Part shown: positions 8,616 to 17,110 of the stretch, piece after piece | Position numbering within the stretch: position 1 is the first letter of the stretch | Layout: the number at the start of each line of letters is the position of its first letter | Assembly (NCBI RefSeq): GCF_003362755.1 | Contig: NZ_QKRA01000003.1 | Span: forward strand, 62,001-126,000 | Source: Marinomonas piezotolerans | GTDB taxonomy: Bacteria; Pseudomonadota; Gammaproteobacteria; Pseudomonadales; Marinomonadaceae | DNA: 64,000 nt | Direction of reading: 5' to 3' | Notes under the pieces: model-generated | Database searches by the model: none | What the model was told of the DNA's origin: nothing | Seen by the model: only the letters and a program-made list of their open reading frames with translations | Translations under genes and position numbers: made by a program

Positions 8616-10241
8616 ATGAGAACATTATGGATACTTGGACTGGCATTGCCAGTGGTTGCGCACGCGAACGTTGAACAATGCTCGACTGAGACGTTCAGCG
8701 CTTCTGGCTTAACTGTGACGTCAGCAAGTTGGGAGGCTCCTGAAGGGAATGTACATGTTGAGAACTGTTTGGTTCGGGGTGTTCTAAACCCTTATGTGGG
8801 GCAGGATAACCGCGACTACGCAATTGACTTTGAATTGCGTTTGCCTAAGGATTGGAGCCAGCAATTTGCCTATCAGTTCAATGGTGGTGCAGACGGTGTG
8901 GTGAAGCCAGCTCTTGGAAACCTCAGCAGCTTTTTACCGAAAGAGTATGCGGTGAACCGTGGTATGGCTGTTGTATCGACCAACGGTGGACATGACCCGA
9001 AGCATCATAAAGATATGGGCTTAGCCAGTGGAAGTGGTTTTGGTTTCGATGCCAAGGCAAGGGCACGGTATGGTTATGCGGCGGTTGAAGAAATGTATCC
9101 GGTCGCCAATCGCCTTATTGAACAATTCTACGGCGCCCCTGCTAGCTATCGATATGGGATTGGACCATCCAACGGTGGTCGTATGGCGATGGTTGCAGCC
9201 TCCCGCTTTCCAAACTTTTTTGACGGTCTAATGGTTGGGTATCCAGGTTTCAATCTACCTAAAGCAGCGATACAACATGCTTGGGATGTGCAGCATTTAT
9301 ACAGTTTGACAGGTGATTTAAAAACGTCTTTTAGCCGTGAGCAGTTGTCAGCTGTGGGAGACTATGTCGTAAAGCAATGTGATAATTTGGATGGCTTAGA
9401 AGACGGTTTAATTTTTAATGCGTCGCAGTGTCAGAATCTCGTTGATATGAATGATTTGGTTTGTCAGGACTCAAATACCTGCCTATCCCAAGAACAAGCA
9501 GACGTCTTAATAGCTATGCATCAAGGTCCGACAAATAGCGCTGGCCAACCGTTATACAGTGATTGGTACTTTGATGCGGGCATTGGCTCGGAAAATTGGC
9601 GCGTCTGGAAGATCGAGAGCCCAGTTCCAGCGTGGGGCTATAATCCGATCATTGGCGCTATGGGATCTTCGGCATTAGCGACGGTATTCACAACGCCGCC
9701 GACGCCAGTGGATGGTGATCCAAAAGCATTGATTGATTTTCTATTGGAGTTTGATTTCGACAAAGACGCGCCGCGTATTTATGCTGAGACCGAACATTAC
9801 CCAGAATCAGCAATGGACTTCATGACACCGCCTGATGTCGCCAATCCGACCTTAGCTGGCTTCAAAGCGGCAGGTGGTAAGATGATCATTTACCATGGTA
9901 ATAGTGATCCAGTTTTCTCGGTCGCTGATACCATTCGTTGGTACAAAATGTTGGACAAAAACCACAACGGCAAAGCTAATGAATTTGTGAATTTCTACCA
10001 AGTTCCTGGCATGCCTCATGGTAATGGCGGCCCCTCTCTTGATCACTTCGATACGCTAAGCTCTTTAGTGGCTTGGGTTGAGCAAGATAAGAAGCCAGGT
10101 CGAATTATCAGTAGTGCATTACCAGATAAAGAAGTTAGTGAAACGTTACAAGGGGCGACACGACCTTTGTGCCCATTCCCAACCATTGCGGTTTACAACG
10201 GTGGTGATACCAAAGACGCAGCGTCTTTCGTGTGTCGCTAA
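8616..10241 (+). CDS. secreted tannase/feruloyl esterase-family hydrolase (MHETase superfamily)
   Basis: A 541-residue exported alpha/beta hydrolase with a signal peptide cleaved near VAHA (residue 17). The nucleophile elbow is GPSNGG (Ser about 185). The probable acid is Asp about 431 in GNSDPVFS, and the histidine is about 468 in MPHGNGG, with a lid region between. This is the family of fungal tannases, feruloyl esterases and the plastic-monomer enzyme MHETase. Those enzymes carry a CS-D-HC arrangement in which cysteines beside Ser and His form a disulfide. Here both positions are changed (P before Ser, G after His). Substrate unknown; probably an aromatic ester. It is a single gene with its own terminator. 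Confidence 0.85.
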   Translation: MRTLWILGLALPVVAHANVEQCSTETFSASGLTVTSASWEAPEGNVHVENCLVRGVLNPYVGQDNRDYAIDFELRLPKDWSQQFAYQFNGGADGVVKPALGNLSSFLPKEYAVNRGMAVVSTNGGHDPKHHKDMGLASGSGFGFDAKARARYGYAAVEEMYPVANRLIEQFYGAPASYRYGIGPSNGGRMAMVAASRFPNFFDGLMVGYPGFNLPKAAIQHAWDVQHLYSLTGDLKTSFSREQLSAVGDYVVKQCDNLDGLEDGLIFNASQCQNLVDMNDLVCQDSNTCLSQEQADVLIAMHQGPTNSAGQPLYSDWYFDAGIGSENWRVWKIESPVPAWGYNPIIGAMGSSALATVFTTPPTPVDGDPKALIDFLLEFDFDKDAPRIYAETEHYPESAMDFMTPPDVANPTLAGFKAAGGKMIIYHGNSDPVFSVADTIRWYKMLDKNHNGKANEFVNFYQVPGMPHGNGGPSLDHFDTLSSLVAWVEQDKKPGRIISSALPDKEVSETLQGATRPLCPFPTIAVYNGGDTKDAASFVCR

Positions 10242-10277
10242 TCGTTCATCTACCTGTAAAGTAAGCTGATTTATCAA

Positions 10278-10308
10278 CAAGCGAGACACTTTTTGTCTCG
10301 CTTGTTTT
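10278..10308. terminator. bidirectional terminator between convergent genes
   Basis: An 11-bp perfect stem (10278-10288 with 10294-10304) around a five-base loop, followed by a T-rich stretch. It lies between the convergent esterase and lipoprotein-hydrolase genes and probably serves both. Confidence 0.8.
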
Positions 10309-11164
10309 ATTTGTGCTGATCAAAAAACTGCGTCACATCATCAACAATCGGCGCTTTACTTGGTAAAAACCAAATTAAACTCGACACCATCTCAACGTGC
10401 CCAGCGTTGGGGTAGGTTTTGGTGGTCACTTCACCTTGTTGTTCACGAATCTTAGCGCTTAGGAGATCGATATTTCGTCTTCCTACCAAATCATCCTGTT
10501 CACCCCATAAAAGCTGCATCGGTGGCTCATCTCCATCGATAAACGTTGTCACCGTCATCTGAGGGTAGCGTTCCGGTGGGCCGAAAATGTCTTTCAGGTC
10601 TTCGGCAACCGGTACAAAATCATAGGGTCCAGCTAAGCCTGAAAACGCATCAATGATCGTCGGGTCTAGTTGGTGAGCAGCAAGATAGTCTGGATTGGCA
10701 CAGATCAGTGCGCCAATATGAGCGCCCGCTGAGTGTCCTAAAATAAAGAATTGATTGGTGTTACCGTAATATTGATCGATATTACTAAATGTCCAAGCAA
10801 TCGCTTCGGCACCGTCTTCAACAAATGCGGGAAATTTGACTTCAGGATATTTACGATAATCTGGAATAACAACAACATAGCCTTGTTGTGCAAAGGTTTC
10901 GCCAACAAACTGATACATTTCTTTATTTCCATCTTGCCAACTGCCACCGTAAAAGAAGACGACAACAGGGTGTTTGTTGTCTGCTGAGGCGTCTTCGGGC
11001 ACATAGATATCCAGCTGTGCTAGGTGGTGCGCTCCATAGCTAACTTCTGTTACGCGCTCGGTATTACTTAGCTTAGCGGGGATGTTGGCAATGTCGACTC
11101 CTACCTGCGTACAGCCAGCCATAACCAATGATGTAAGCGCAATCCATGAACGTTTGAGTTTAAT
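10307..11164 (-). CDS. lipoprotein-like alpha/beta hydrolase (carboxylesterase), probable ATT start
   Basis: An alpha/beta hydrolase with the esterase oxyanion motif VVFFYGGSW, nucleophile elbow GHSAGAH, and a C-terminal NAGHVEM histidine. It resembles BD-FAE/kynurenine-formamidase-like carboxylesterases. The first ATG in frame (11122) would start at MAGCTQ, cutting away most of a signal peptide. Upstream in frame lies KLKRSWIALTSLVMAGC, a good lipoprotein signal ending in a lipobox cysteine. The only suitable initiator before it is ATT at 11162-11164, preceded by AAGAGGA at a spacing of about seven bases. I therefore extend the gene to that ATT (285 residues); a sequence error or a TTG start further in are alternatives. 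Substrate unknown. Confidence 0.75.
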   Translation of the reverse strand: MKLKRSWIALTSLVMAGCTQVGVDIANIPAKLSNTERVTEVSYGAHHLAQLDIYVPEDASADNKHPVVVFFYGGSWQDGNKEMYQFVGETFAQQGYVVVIPDYRKYPEVKFPAFVEDGAEAIAWTFSNIDQYYGNTNQFFILGHSAGAHIGALICANPDYLAAHQLDPTIIDAFSGLAGPYDFVPVAEDLKDIFGPPERYPQMTVTTFIDGDEPPMQLLWGEQDDLVGRRNIDLLSAKIREQQGEVTTKTYPNAGHVEMVSSLIWFLPSKAPIVDDVTQFFDQHK

Positions 11165-11332
11165 GACGGCATCCTCTTAACATTATGCTTTAAAGGGGAT
11201 ACGCAGCAAACGGTAAAAAGGATGACTAATAGTGAGGATAAAAGCCCGAATTCCTTATAGGTTCCATGAATGCTCCTTGGCGTTAGGCTGCAATTCAGGA
11301 TAATCCTTACCATGATAAATTAAGGAGAGCAT

Positions 11333-12070
11333 ATGAACCCGACCATCGAACTACTTACCTCTCACCGATCAATCAGAAAGTTTACTTCTGAGTCACTACC
11401 ACCTAATTTACTTGAAACGCTTGTGAAAGCGGGCCAAGGCGCGTCGACCAGCAATCACGTGCAAGCCTGTTCCGTGATCCGAGTATCAGATGCGGCAAAT
11501 CGTGAGACGATCATGGCGTTGGCGGGGAACCAACCTTACATCAGCACAGCGCCTGAATTTCTCGTATTCTGTGCGGATATGAAGCGCAATGTCGACGCGG
11601 CAGAGCGTACTGGTATTGAAGCTACCCGGGGTATGACCGAGCAGCTTCTGGTTTCGACGGTCGATGTTGCATTGTTTGCGCAAAACGTCGCCGTTGCAGC
11701 CGAATCGGTAGGATTAGGTATTGTCTATATTGGCGGCATTCGTAATAACCCTGCACCAATCAGCGAGCTGCTAAAGCTGCCCGAGCATGTTTACCCTGTT
11801 TTTGGAATGTGTATCGGATACCCAGACCAACAGCCTGAAGTTAAGCCGCGCTTGCCCCTAACAACCGTGCTAAAGCAGGATTACTACAACTCAGAGGATG
11901 ACGAAGCCATCATCAATCGCTACGACCAAGACATGTCAGATTATTACCTGCATCGCAGTGGTGCAGCGAAAGACTCCAATTGGTCAAAAGGTATGGCTCC
12001 CATGTTTAGTGGCAAACTTCGTCCCCACATGCGCGAGTTCTTGATTTCGAAAGGTTTTGAGATGAAATGA
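11333..12070 (+). CDS. nfsA: oxygen-insensitive NADPH nitroreductase, NfsA type
   Basis: FMN-dependent two-electron reductase of nitroaromatics and quinones using NADPH. At 245 residues it matches the length of E. coli NfsA (240). It shares the N-terminal pattern TIELLTSHRSIRKFT and the FMN phosphate-binding HRSIR segment. The central GLGIVYIGGIRNNP motif is also that of NfsA. The RBS AAGGAG lies seven bases before the ATG. It appears to be a single gene with no visible regulator beside it. Confidence 0.88.
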   Translation: MNPTIELLTSHRSIRKFTSESLPPNLLETLVKAGQGASTSNHVQACSVIRVSDAANRETIMALAGNQPYISTAPEFLVFCADMKRNVDAAERTGIEATRGMTEQLLVSTVDVALFAQNVAVAAESVGLGIVYIGGIRNNPAPISELLKLPEHVYPVFGMCIGYPDQQPEVKPRLPLTTVLKQDYYNSEDDEAIINRYDQDMSDYYLHRSGAAKDSNWSKGMAPMFSGKLRPHMREFLISKGFEMK

Positions 12071-12132
12071 TGACGTCTGACGCTTAACCAGAATGATTCA
12101 TCATTTAATCGATATTAATTTGCATGAGCCGC

Positions 12133-12161
12133 TTGGCAAGCGCTATCTCTCTGGCTATAAT
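12133..12161 (+). promoter_or_regulatory. promoter of the CAU tRNA gene
   Basis: TTGGCA (12133-12138) and a perfect TATAAT (12156-12161) are separated by 17 bases. A GC-rich discriminator (GGGCGCCGC) follows, as in stringently controlled stable-RNA promoters. Confidence 0.8.
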
Positions 12162-12175
12162 GGGCGCCGCTTTTA

Positions 12176-12252
12176 GGGCCTGTAGCTCAGTTGGTTAGAG
12201 CATCCGACTCATAATCGGCAGGTCCCCCGTTCAAGTCGGGGCAGGCCCACCA
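12176..12252 (+). tRNA. tRNA with CAU anticodon, probably elongator tRNA-Met
   Basis: A complete 77-base cloverleaf. The acceptor arm GGGCCTG pairs with CAGGCCC, the D arm contains AGCTCAGTTGGTTAGAGC, and the anticodon loop ACTCATAA has CAT at 12210-12212. The T arm is CCCCGTTCAAGTCGGGG, and CCA is encoded. CAU is shared by initiator Met, elongator Met and lysidine-modified Ile. The acceptor closes with a normal pair, which argues against initiator. Elongator Met is favoured; tRNA-Ile2 is not fully excluded. Confidence 0.93.
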
Positions 12253-12260
12253 TATAAAAT

Positions 12261-12298
12261 AAGCCCCAGTAGGTAGTTACTTGCTGGGGCTTTTTTAT
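12261..12298 (+). terminator. terminator after the tRNA gene
   Basis: Nine-bp stem AAGCCCCAG / CTGGGGCTT (12261-12269 with 12284-12292) followed by a T-run. It may also serve rhlE, which ends at 12301 on the opposite strand. Confidence 0.9.
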
Positions 12299-12300
12299 TG

Positions 12301-13602
12301 CTATTTCTTTTTGGATTTCGCAAAGGGGTTGCTGCGTAGACTGGGGCCTTTCGTTACGTCCGGTGGCGGAAGGTCGATTTTGGGCTTCTTATCTTTCCCC
12401 GAGTTGGCGTTAGGCGTTGAATTCGCTTTGGCAGACTTTTGGTTCCGAGGGTGAGAGTCGGGCACTCGGTGCTCTGCTTCAAATCCGGGGATCTCTTTGC
12501 GTGGGATGCGTTGCTTTAATAAGGCTTCGATCGCTCGTAGGGCTTCAATTTCATCGGCGCAGACAAGTGATACAGCGCGCCCTTCTAGGCCAGCACGGCC
12601 GGTCCGACCAATTCGATGGATGTAGTCTTCGGCCACGTGTGGCAGGCTGACATTGATGACGACGGGTAATTCTGCGATGTCCAAGCCGCGGGCTGCGACA
12701 TCGGTGGCGACTAAGTAATTGAGTTGCCCGTCACGAAACGCTTTTAACGCAGCAAGGCGAATGTATTGCTGTTTGTCACCGTGCATGGCAGCGGCATTAA
12801 AGTCTTCCGCGATCAGTAGCTCGGTGAGTTCATCGGCTTCACGTTTGGTTTTTACAAAGATCAGTGCTTGGTGCCAATGCTGGCGGTGTAGCAACTCGGC
12901 TAGAAGCTCAGGCTTTCGGGCTTTGTCGACAGGGTAGACTTGGTGGCGCACTGTCGTGGCAACCTTATTGCTTTGCTTCACGGCCACTTCTTCAGGGTTA
13001 TTTAGCCACACTTTCGCCAATTGTTTGACCGCATCGGAGTAGGTCGCAGAGAACATCATGGTTTGGCGAGTGTTGGGCAGAATGGCGAGCAGCTCATTGA
13101 GGGATTCTTCAAAGCCAAGATCCAGCATGCGATCGGCTTCATCCAGCACTAGATATTCTAGTTCGTCAAACGCGACGGCACCTTGCTTCATTAAGTCCAT
13201 TAATCGGCCAGGAGTCGCGACTAAAATATCGGTTCCACGTTTTAGACCATTTATTTGAGGGTGGGTTTTCACACCACCGTAAACGATTTGGCTACGTAGC
13301 CCGAGCCCTTGGCTATATTTGCGTACGCTTTCGCCGATTTGGCTGGCCAGTTCCCGTGTCGGCGCTAAGATTAGGCAGCGTACTTGGTTTGGGCTTGCTC
13401 TGTTCTGCCCAGCAAGCTTCTCCAACAATGGCAGCGTAAACGCCGCGGTTTTCCCCGTCCCTGTTTGAGCAGCTGCGATGATGTCATTGCCTGACAAAAG
13501 CAGAGGGATGGCCTTTGCTTGGATGGGGGTTGGCTGTGTATAACCAAGAGTGTTTAAGTTATCGATTAGCGGCTGAGATAGCCCGAGTTTTGCAAAGGTC
13601 AT
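12301..13602 (-). CDS. rhlE: DEAD-box ATP-dependent RNA helicase RhlE
   Basis: Unwinds short RNA duplexes, with roles in ribosome assembly and RNA decay. The 433 residues carry all helicase motifs. These include the Q motif (PTPIQAKAIPLLL), motif I AQTGTGKT, PTRELASQ, DEAD in VLDEADRMLD, SAT, and HRIGRTGRAG. The tail of about 70 residues is basic and S/P/K rich (ending SKKK), typical of RhlE and likely to contact RNA. It starts 41 bases after the transglutaminase-like gene at 13644, so it may receive readthrough from that operon, but its function is separate. Confidence 0.93.
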   Translation of the reverse strand: MTFAKLGLSQPLIDNLNTLGYTQPTPIQAKAIPLLLSGNDIIAAAQTGTGKTAAFTLPLLEKLAGQNRASPNQVRCLILAPTRELASQIGESVRKYSQGLGLRSQIVYGGVKTHPQINGLKRGTDILVATPGRLMDLMKQGAVAFDELEYLVLDEADRMLDLGFEESLNELLAILPNTRQTMMFSATYSDAVKQLAKVWLNNPEEVAVKQSNKVATTVRHQVYPVDKARKPELLAELLHRQHWHQALIFVKTKREADELTELLIAEDFNAAAMHGDKQQYIRLAALKAFRDGQLNYLVATDVAARGLDIAELPVVINVSLPHVAEDYIHRIGRTGRAGLEGRAVSLVCADEIEALRAIEALLKQRIPRKEIPGFEAEHRVPDSHPRNQKSAKANSTPNANSGKDKKPKIDLPPPDVTKGPSLRSNPFAKSKKK

Positions 13603-13643
13603 AGCACTTCAAAGAATAAGAGGGTTTAAGGCATGCAGCACAA

Positions 13644-14525
13644 TTAACAGCGCTGCACGTCAACAGAGACTTTAATGGTTTGAGATTCACCGCCGTCAAA
13701 TATTACGCCCTGTAGTGGCGTGACGTCGCTGTAATCTCGTCCCCAAGCCGTCACAATATGTTGGTCGCTTGGCATAAGGTTGTTAGTGGGGTCAAACTCT
13801 ACCCAACCCATGTCTGGAATGTAAATGGCAAACCAAGCATGTGATGCATCGGCACCCACAAGTTTTTCTTGTCCTGGAGGGGGTAAGGTTTCCAAATAAC
13901 CACTGACGTAGCGTGCCGGCAAGCCGACGGACCGAATGCAGGCAATGGCTAAATGAGCAAAGTCTTGGCAAACCCCTCGTTTTTCCAATAGAACTTGTTC
14001 CACAGGGGTACTGACGCTTGTTGCAGTGGGGTCAAAGGTAAATTCATTGAATATTTTTTGGGTAAAGTCGAGCGCTGCTTGTAACACGGGTACGGTATCA
14101 TCAAAAGTTTGTGCGGCATAATCGGCCAAATCTGATGAGCGATGGATAAGCGGTGAATCCATCAAATATTCTTTCGTCATGCGAAGCTCTGGTGTCTCTG
14201 CTGCGGCAAGCAATTGGCGCAGCTCCCCGCAGGTAACTGAGCCAAGAAACAGTTGTTGGGAGCGTTCCAACGGCGTTATGTCATAGACGCATTCCATATC
14301 AATTATCAGCTTTTTATGAGGCTCTTGAATCGAAAAGTAGTACGTCGGATTACCGAAATAGTCTTCGCTCTCGGTTTGGTATATGGGCGTCGGGGTAACG
14401 TGTAGACGTCGGTTTACACAGATCTGATTTAACGTGTCTCTTGGTAATAGGTGCGCCATGTTATAGCACAGGGTTACCGCTGATCCATATTTGTATTCTG
14501 TGAGATGTCGTACTCGGTACTTCAT
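13644..14525 (-). CDS. transglutaminase-like cysteine protease/ligase, short form
   Basis: A 293-residue protein with an N-terminal beta-rich domain (the bacterial transglutaminase-like N-terminal region) and a papain-like transglutaminase core. The catalytic cysteine lies in KRGVCQDFAHL, the histidine in ASHAWFAIY, and the aspartate in GWVEFDPTN. Enzymes of this fold usually hydrolyse or exchange peptide or isopeptide bonds. It is the last gene of the five-gene ATP-grasp operon, and its start overlaps the stop of the fused ATP-grasp/alpha-E gene by ATGA, which implies coupled translation. It is predicted to act on the product of the ATP-grasp ligase; the substrate is unknown. Confidence 0.85.
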   Translation of the reverse strand: MKYRVRHLTEYKYGSAVTLCYNMAHLLPRDTLNQICVNRRLHVTPTPIYQTESEDYFGNPTYYFSIQEPHKKLIIDMECVYDITPLERSQQLFLGSVTCGELRQLLAAAETPELRMTKEYLMDSPLIHRSSDLADYAAQTFDDTVPVLQAALDFTQKIFNEFTFDPTATSVSTPVEQVLLEKRGVCQDFAHLAIACIRSVGLPARYVSGYLETLPPPGQEKLVGADASHAWFAIYIPDMGWVEFDPTNNLMPSDQHIVTAWGRDYSDVTPLQGVIFDGGESQTIKVSVDVQRC

Positions 14526-17089
14526 ACGTCATTCTTCCATTTCGATTTGATCAGCTGCTGAGGGCCTGCTGTGTGATCAAAATACTTGTCACTGATAATG
14601 GTCGTGAGCTGTTCTAACTGGTCGGTGATTTCTGTCATCAGTAATTCTAGGTTTTGACGTGTTTGGGACGATTCTTCTGTTTGAGCTAAGTCTTCCAAAT
14701 CAGCCAATTGAATGTCATTAAGAGACTTAATAATCAGTTTGTTCTCTGGCGACAAACCAAGACCTGCCTGCTGTGTATGCGGTAGCTCGTTGACGTATTT
14801 TCGTAGTTGTTCAACCTGATAGATCAAGGAGCGTGGGTTGCTTCGATCAATCATCAGTAAGTCTAGACCGAACGATACCCTGGCTTGCGTGCGATAACGT
14901 CGACGAAAGGAGATCAATGCTTCCACACTCAGTAACACGGATTCTAGTATCTGTTGTTGCTGTAAGCTTGGTAACGGCTTACTTAAGGTCGTTTTAAGCA
15001 ACTTGGCGGTTAGTAAGGCGCGTTCGGTTCGTCGTCCAATCTCTTGGAACATCCAGTCCATGCCCCGTAACATGCTCTCGTGACTGAGGCCTGATAAAGC
15101 GAGTAGAGTTGTGACTAAGCCATCTAACGACTCCTCTGGCACCGCGGGTAAACCATTTATATAAGCGCGTTCTAAGCTGTGAATGTGATCACGTAACTCA
15201 TTCAGAATGATACGCGTGTCGGCAGATAGCATTTCTTTGACTTGTTCGCCGCAGGACAACATCAACTGCAAATTGGCTTTAATGCTACCTGTACGTTGGC
15301 CGTCGATTACCAGCGAGGCCAGCTCATCGTTGGGTTGTTGAGTAAGTTCTGGGTTATCAACAAAGCCAGGCAAGCACCCAGTAATTTCAGACAATGCACT
15401 TAACAAAACTTCTCGACTTTCATCGGGGAAGTGGTCAATGCCATTGAGCTGTTTAAACGTCGTGCGCATTAGCCGTAGGCCCATCTCAGCTCGTTCAGCA
15501 TAACGGCCAAACCAAAAGAGATTTTCTATGACGCGACTAGGCAGGTTGCTTTGCTGTGCTTGGACTGCTTGTATGGTCGCGACACTGACTTCACGATCGA
15601 GTTCAGGTGTATCGCTGAGAATCCAGGTGTCTTTACTGCGAGAGCCGGATAAATTGGTGACGATGTCTTCACCTGGAAAATCTGCGACTCGCGTCAGGCC
15701 ACCAGGCATCACACAATACCCTTCATCCGTCGCAACAGTAAATGCTCTCAGCAGACACGGGCGATTACTTAATTGTTCTTTATCCCAAATGGGCATCATC
15801 GAGCCTGGGATATAAGTTTGCGCGACGTACTCGGTTGGGTTTGCCAAGATCGTGGCTTTGGCGTTTGCTAACCCTTCTTTATCCAGAGTATGGCCGTAAA
15901 GGCTTTTGCTTTGAGTGCTGCGATGCGCTGGTTTGATGATGAAGTCGGCTAAATGTTCGAGCACATAATGTAATTGCTCAGGGTCTCCACACCAGCGGGA
16001 CTCCACTGATGGCAACAGTGGTGCCTCATTCATCAGACATTGACTGATTTGGGGTAAGAATGACAATAGCGCGGGGGTTTCGAGAATCCCTGATCCGATT
16101 GGGTTTGCAATGACGACATTTCCCTGACGAGCAACTTCGAGTAATCCCGGGACGCCTAGCATCGCATCGGACGTCAGCTCAGCTTGATCGCAATAGTTGT
16201 CCTCTAGCCGACGCATAATGACATCGACTTGTGTCAAACCCGTGAGAGACTTCATCCAGACTTTACCATTGCGAACGGTTAAATCGCCGCCTTGTACTAA
16301 TGGGTAGCCTAGGTGGTTGGACAGATAAGCGTGTTCAAAGTAAGTGTTGCTGTATGCCCCTGGTGTTAACACGACAATACGAGGCGAGTCAGTGATATGA
16401 CTGGCTAAGTTCGTTAACGTGTCACGCACGTTTTGAAAGAAGCGTGCCAACCGCATGGTATGGCTATCACGGAACAAACTCGGGAGTATTCGTGAGACAA
16501 CCGTGCGGTTTTCCAGTGCATAGCCTGCTCCGCTAGGGGTTTGAGTACGATCACCAATCGCAATGAATTGACCACTTTGATCTCGCACCATATCCACAGC
16601 GTGAAAGGTTAAATGCTTGATACCAGGCAAATTCATATTGTGGCATTGGCGTAAGAAGCCTGGATGCGCAAAGATGATTTCCGACGGCACAATCCCTTCT
16701 TTTAACAAGCGTTGCTCGCCGTAAAGGTCTTTGAAAATAAGGTCGAACAGCGTCGAGCGCTGCTGTAAGGCTAACTCGATGTGTTGCCATTCTGCACAGG
16801 TGATGGCATTTGGCAAAATATCTAATGCCCAAACAGATGGCGATAACGGGTCATTTTTAAGGTTAAAGGTGGCACCGTCATCGCGCAAAATACGCTGCGC
16901 GCGACTGTGTCGGTCTTGCATTCCTTGCATACCTAAACTGGTAATACACTCCAAAATGGCTTGCCAATGTGGGCGAGCCGCCCCGTTGGAGGTAAACGCT
17001 TCATCATACGCACCTACGGGTTGTTTGTAGGGAGACGTAAGCAGCGACGTTGATGTCGCTGCTGTTTGAGTGGAAACAAGGCTGTTCAT
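14522..17089 (-). CDS. circularly permuted ATP-grasp ligase fused to an alpha-E domain
   Basis: An 855-residue fusion. The first roughly 480 residues are a circularly permuted ATP-grasp domain, with markers such as LENRTVVSRILPSLF, VVLTPGAYSNTYFEHAYLS, GVPGLLEVARQGNVVIANP and FIIKPAHRSTQ, ending with SGSRSKDTWILSD. The rest is an alpha-helical alpha-E domain starting at RVIENLFWFGRYAERAE. It duplicates what the genes at 21423 and 20476 encode as separate proteins. ATP-grasp enzymes join a carboxylate to an amine using ATP, so a peptide-ligase role is predicted. The alpha-E domain has no known activity. Substrate unknown. Confidence 0.88.
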   Translation of the reverse strand: MNSLVSTQTAATSTSLLTSPYKQPVGAYDEAFTSNGAARPHWQAILECITSLGMQGMQDRHSRAQRILRDDGATFNLKNDPLSPSVWALDILPNAITCAEWQHIELALQQRSTLFDLIFKDLYGEQRLLKEGIVPSEIIFAHPGFLRQCHNMNLPGIKHLTFHAVDMVRDQSGQFIAIGDRTQTPSGAGYALENRTVVSRILPSLFRDSHTMRLARFFQNVRDTLTNLASHITDSPRIVVLTPGAYSNTYFEHAYLSNHLGYPLVQGGDLTVRNGKVWMKSLTGLTQVDVIMRRLEDNYCDQAELTSDAMLGVPGLLEVARQGNVVIANPIGSGILETPALLSFLPQISQCLMNEAPLLPSVESRWCGDPEQLHYVLEHLADFIIKPAHRSTQSKSLYGHTLDKEGLANAKATILANPTEYVAQTYIPGSMMPIWDKEQLSNRPCLLRAFTVATDEGYCVMPGGLTRVADFPGEDIVTNLSGSRSKDTWILSDTPELDREVSVATIQAVQAQQSNLPSRVIENLFWFGRYAERAEMGLRLMRTTFKQLNGIDHFPDESREVLLSALSEITGCLPGFVDNPELTQQPNDELASLVIDGQRTGSIKANLQLMLSCGEQVKEMLSADTRIILNELRDHIHSLERAYINGLPAVPEESLDGLVTTLLALSGLSHESMLRGMDWMFQEIGRRTERALLTAKLLKTTLSKPLPSLQQQQILESVLLSVEALISFRRRYRTQARVSFGLDLLMIDRSNPRSLIYQVEQLRKYVNELPHTQQAGLGLSPENKLIIKSLNDIQLADLEDLAQTEESSQTRQNLELLMTEITDQLEQLTTIISDKYFDHTAGPQQLIKSKWKNDV

Positions 17090-17110
17090 GATCTCTGAGT
17101 TCTGAAGTAA

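Noticed and set aside
12176-12252. tRNA gene as possible prophage attachment site
   Set aside because: The integrase-proximal junction lies in prfC at about 33.46 kb, and no integrase is near the tRNA.
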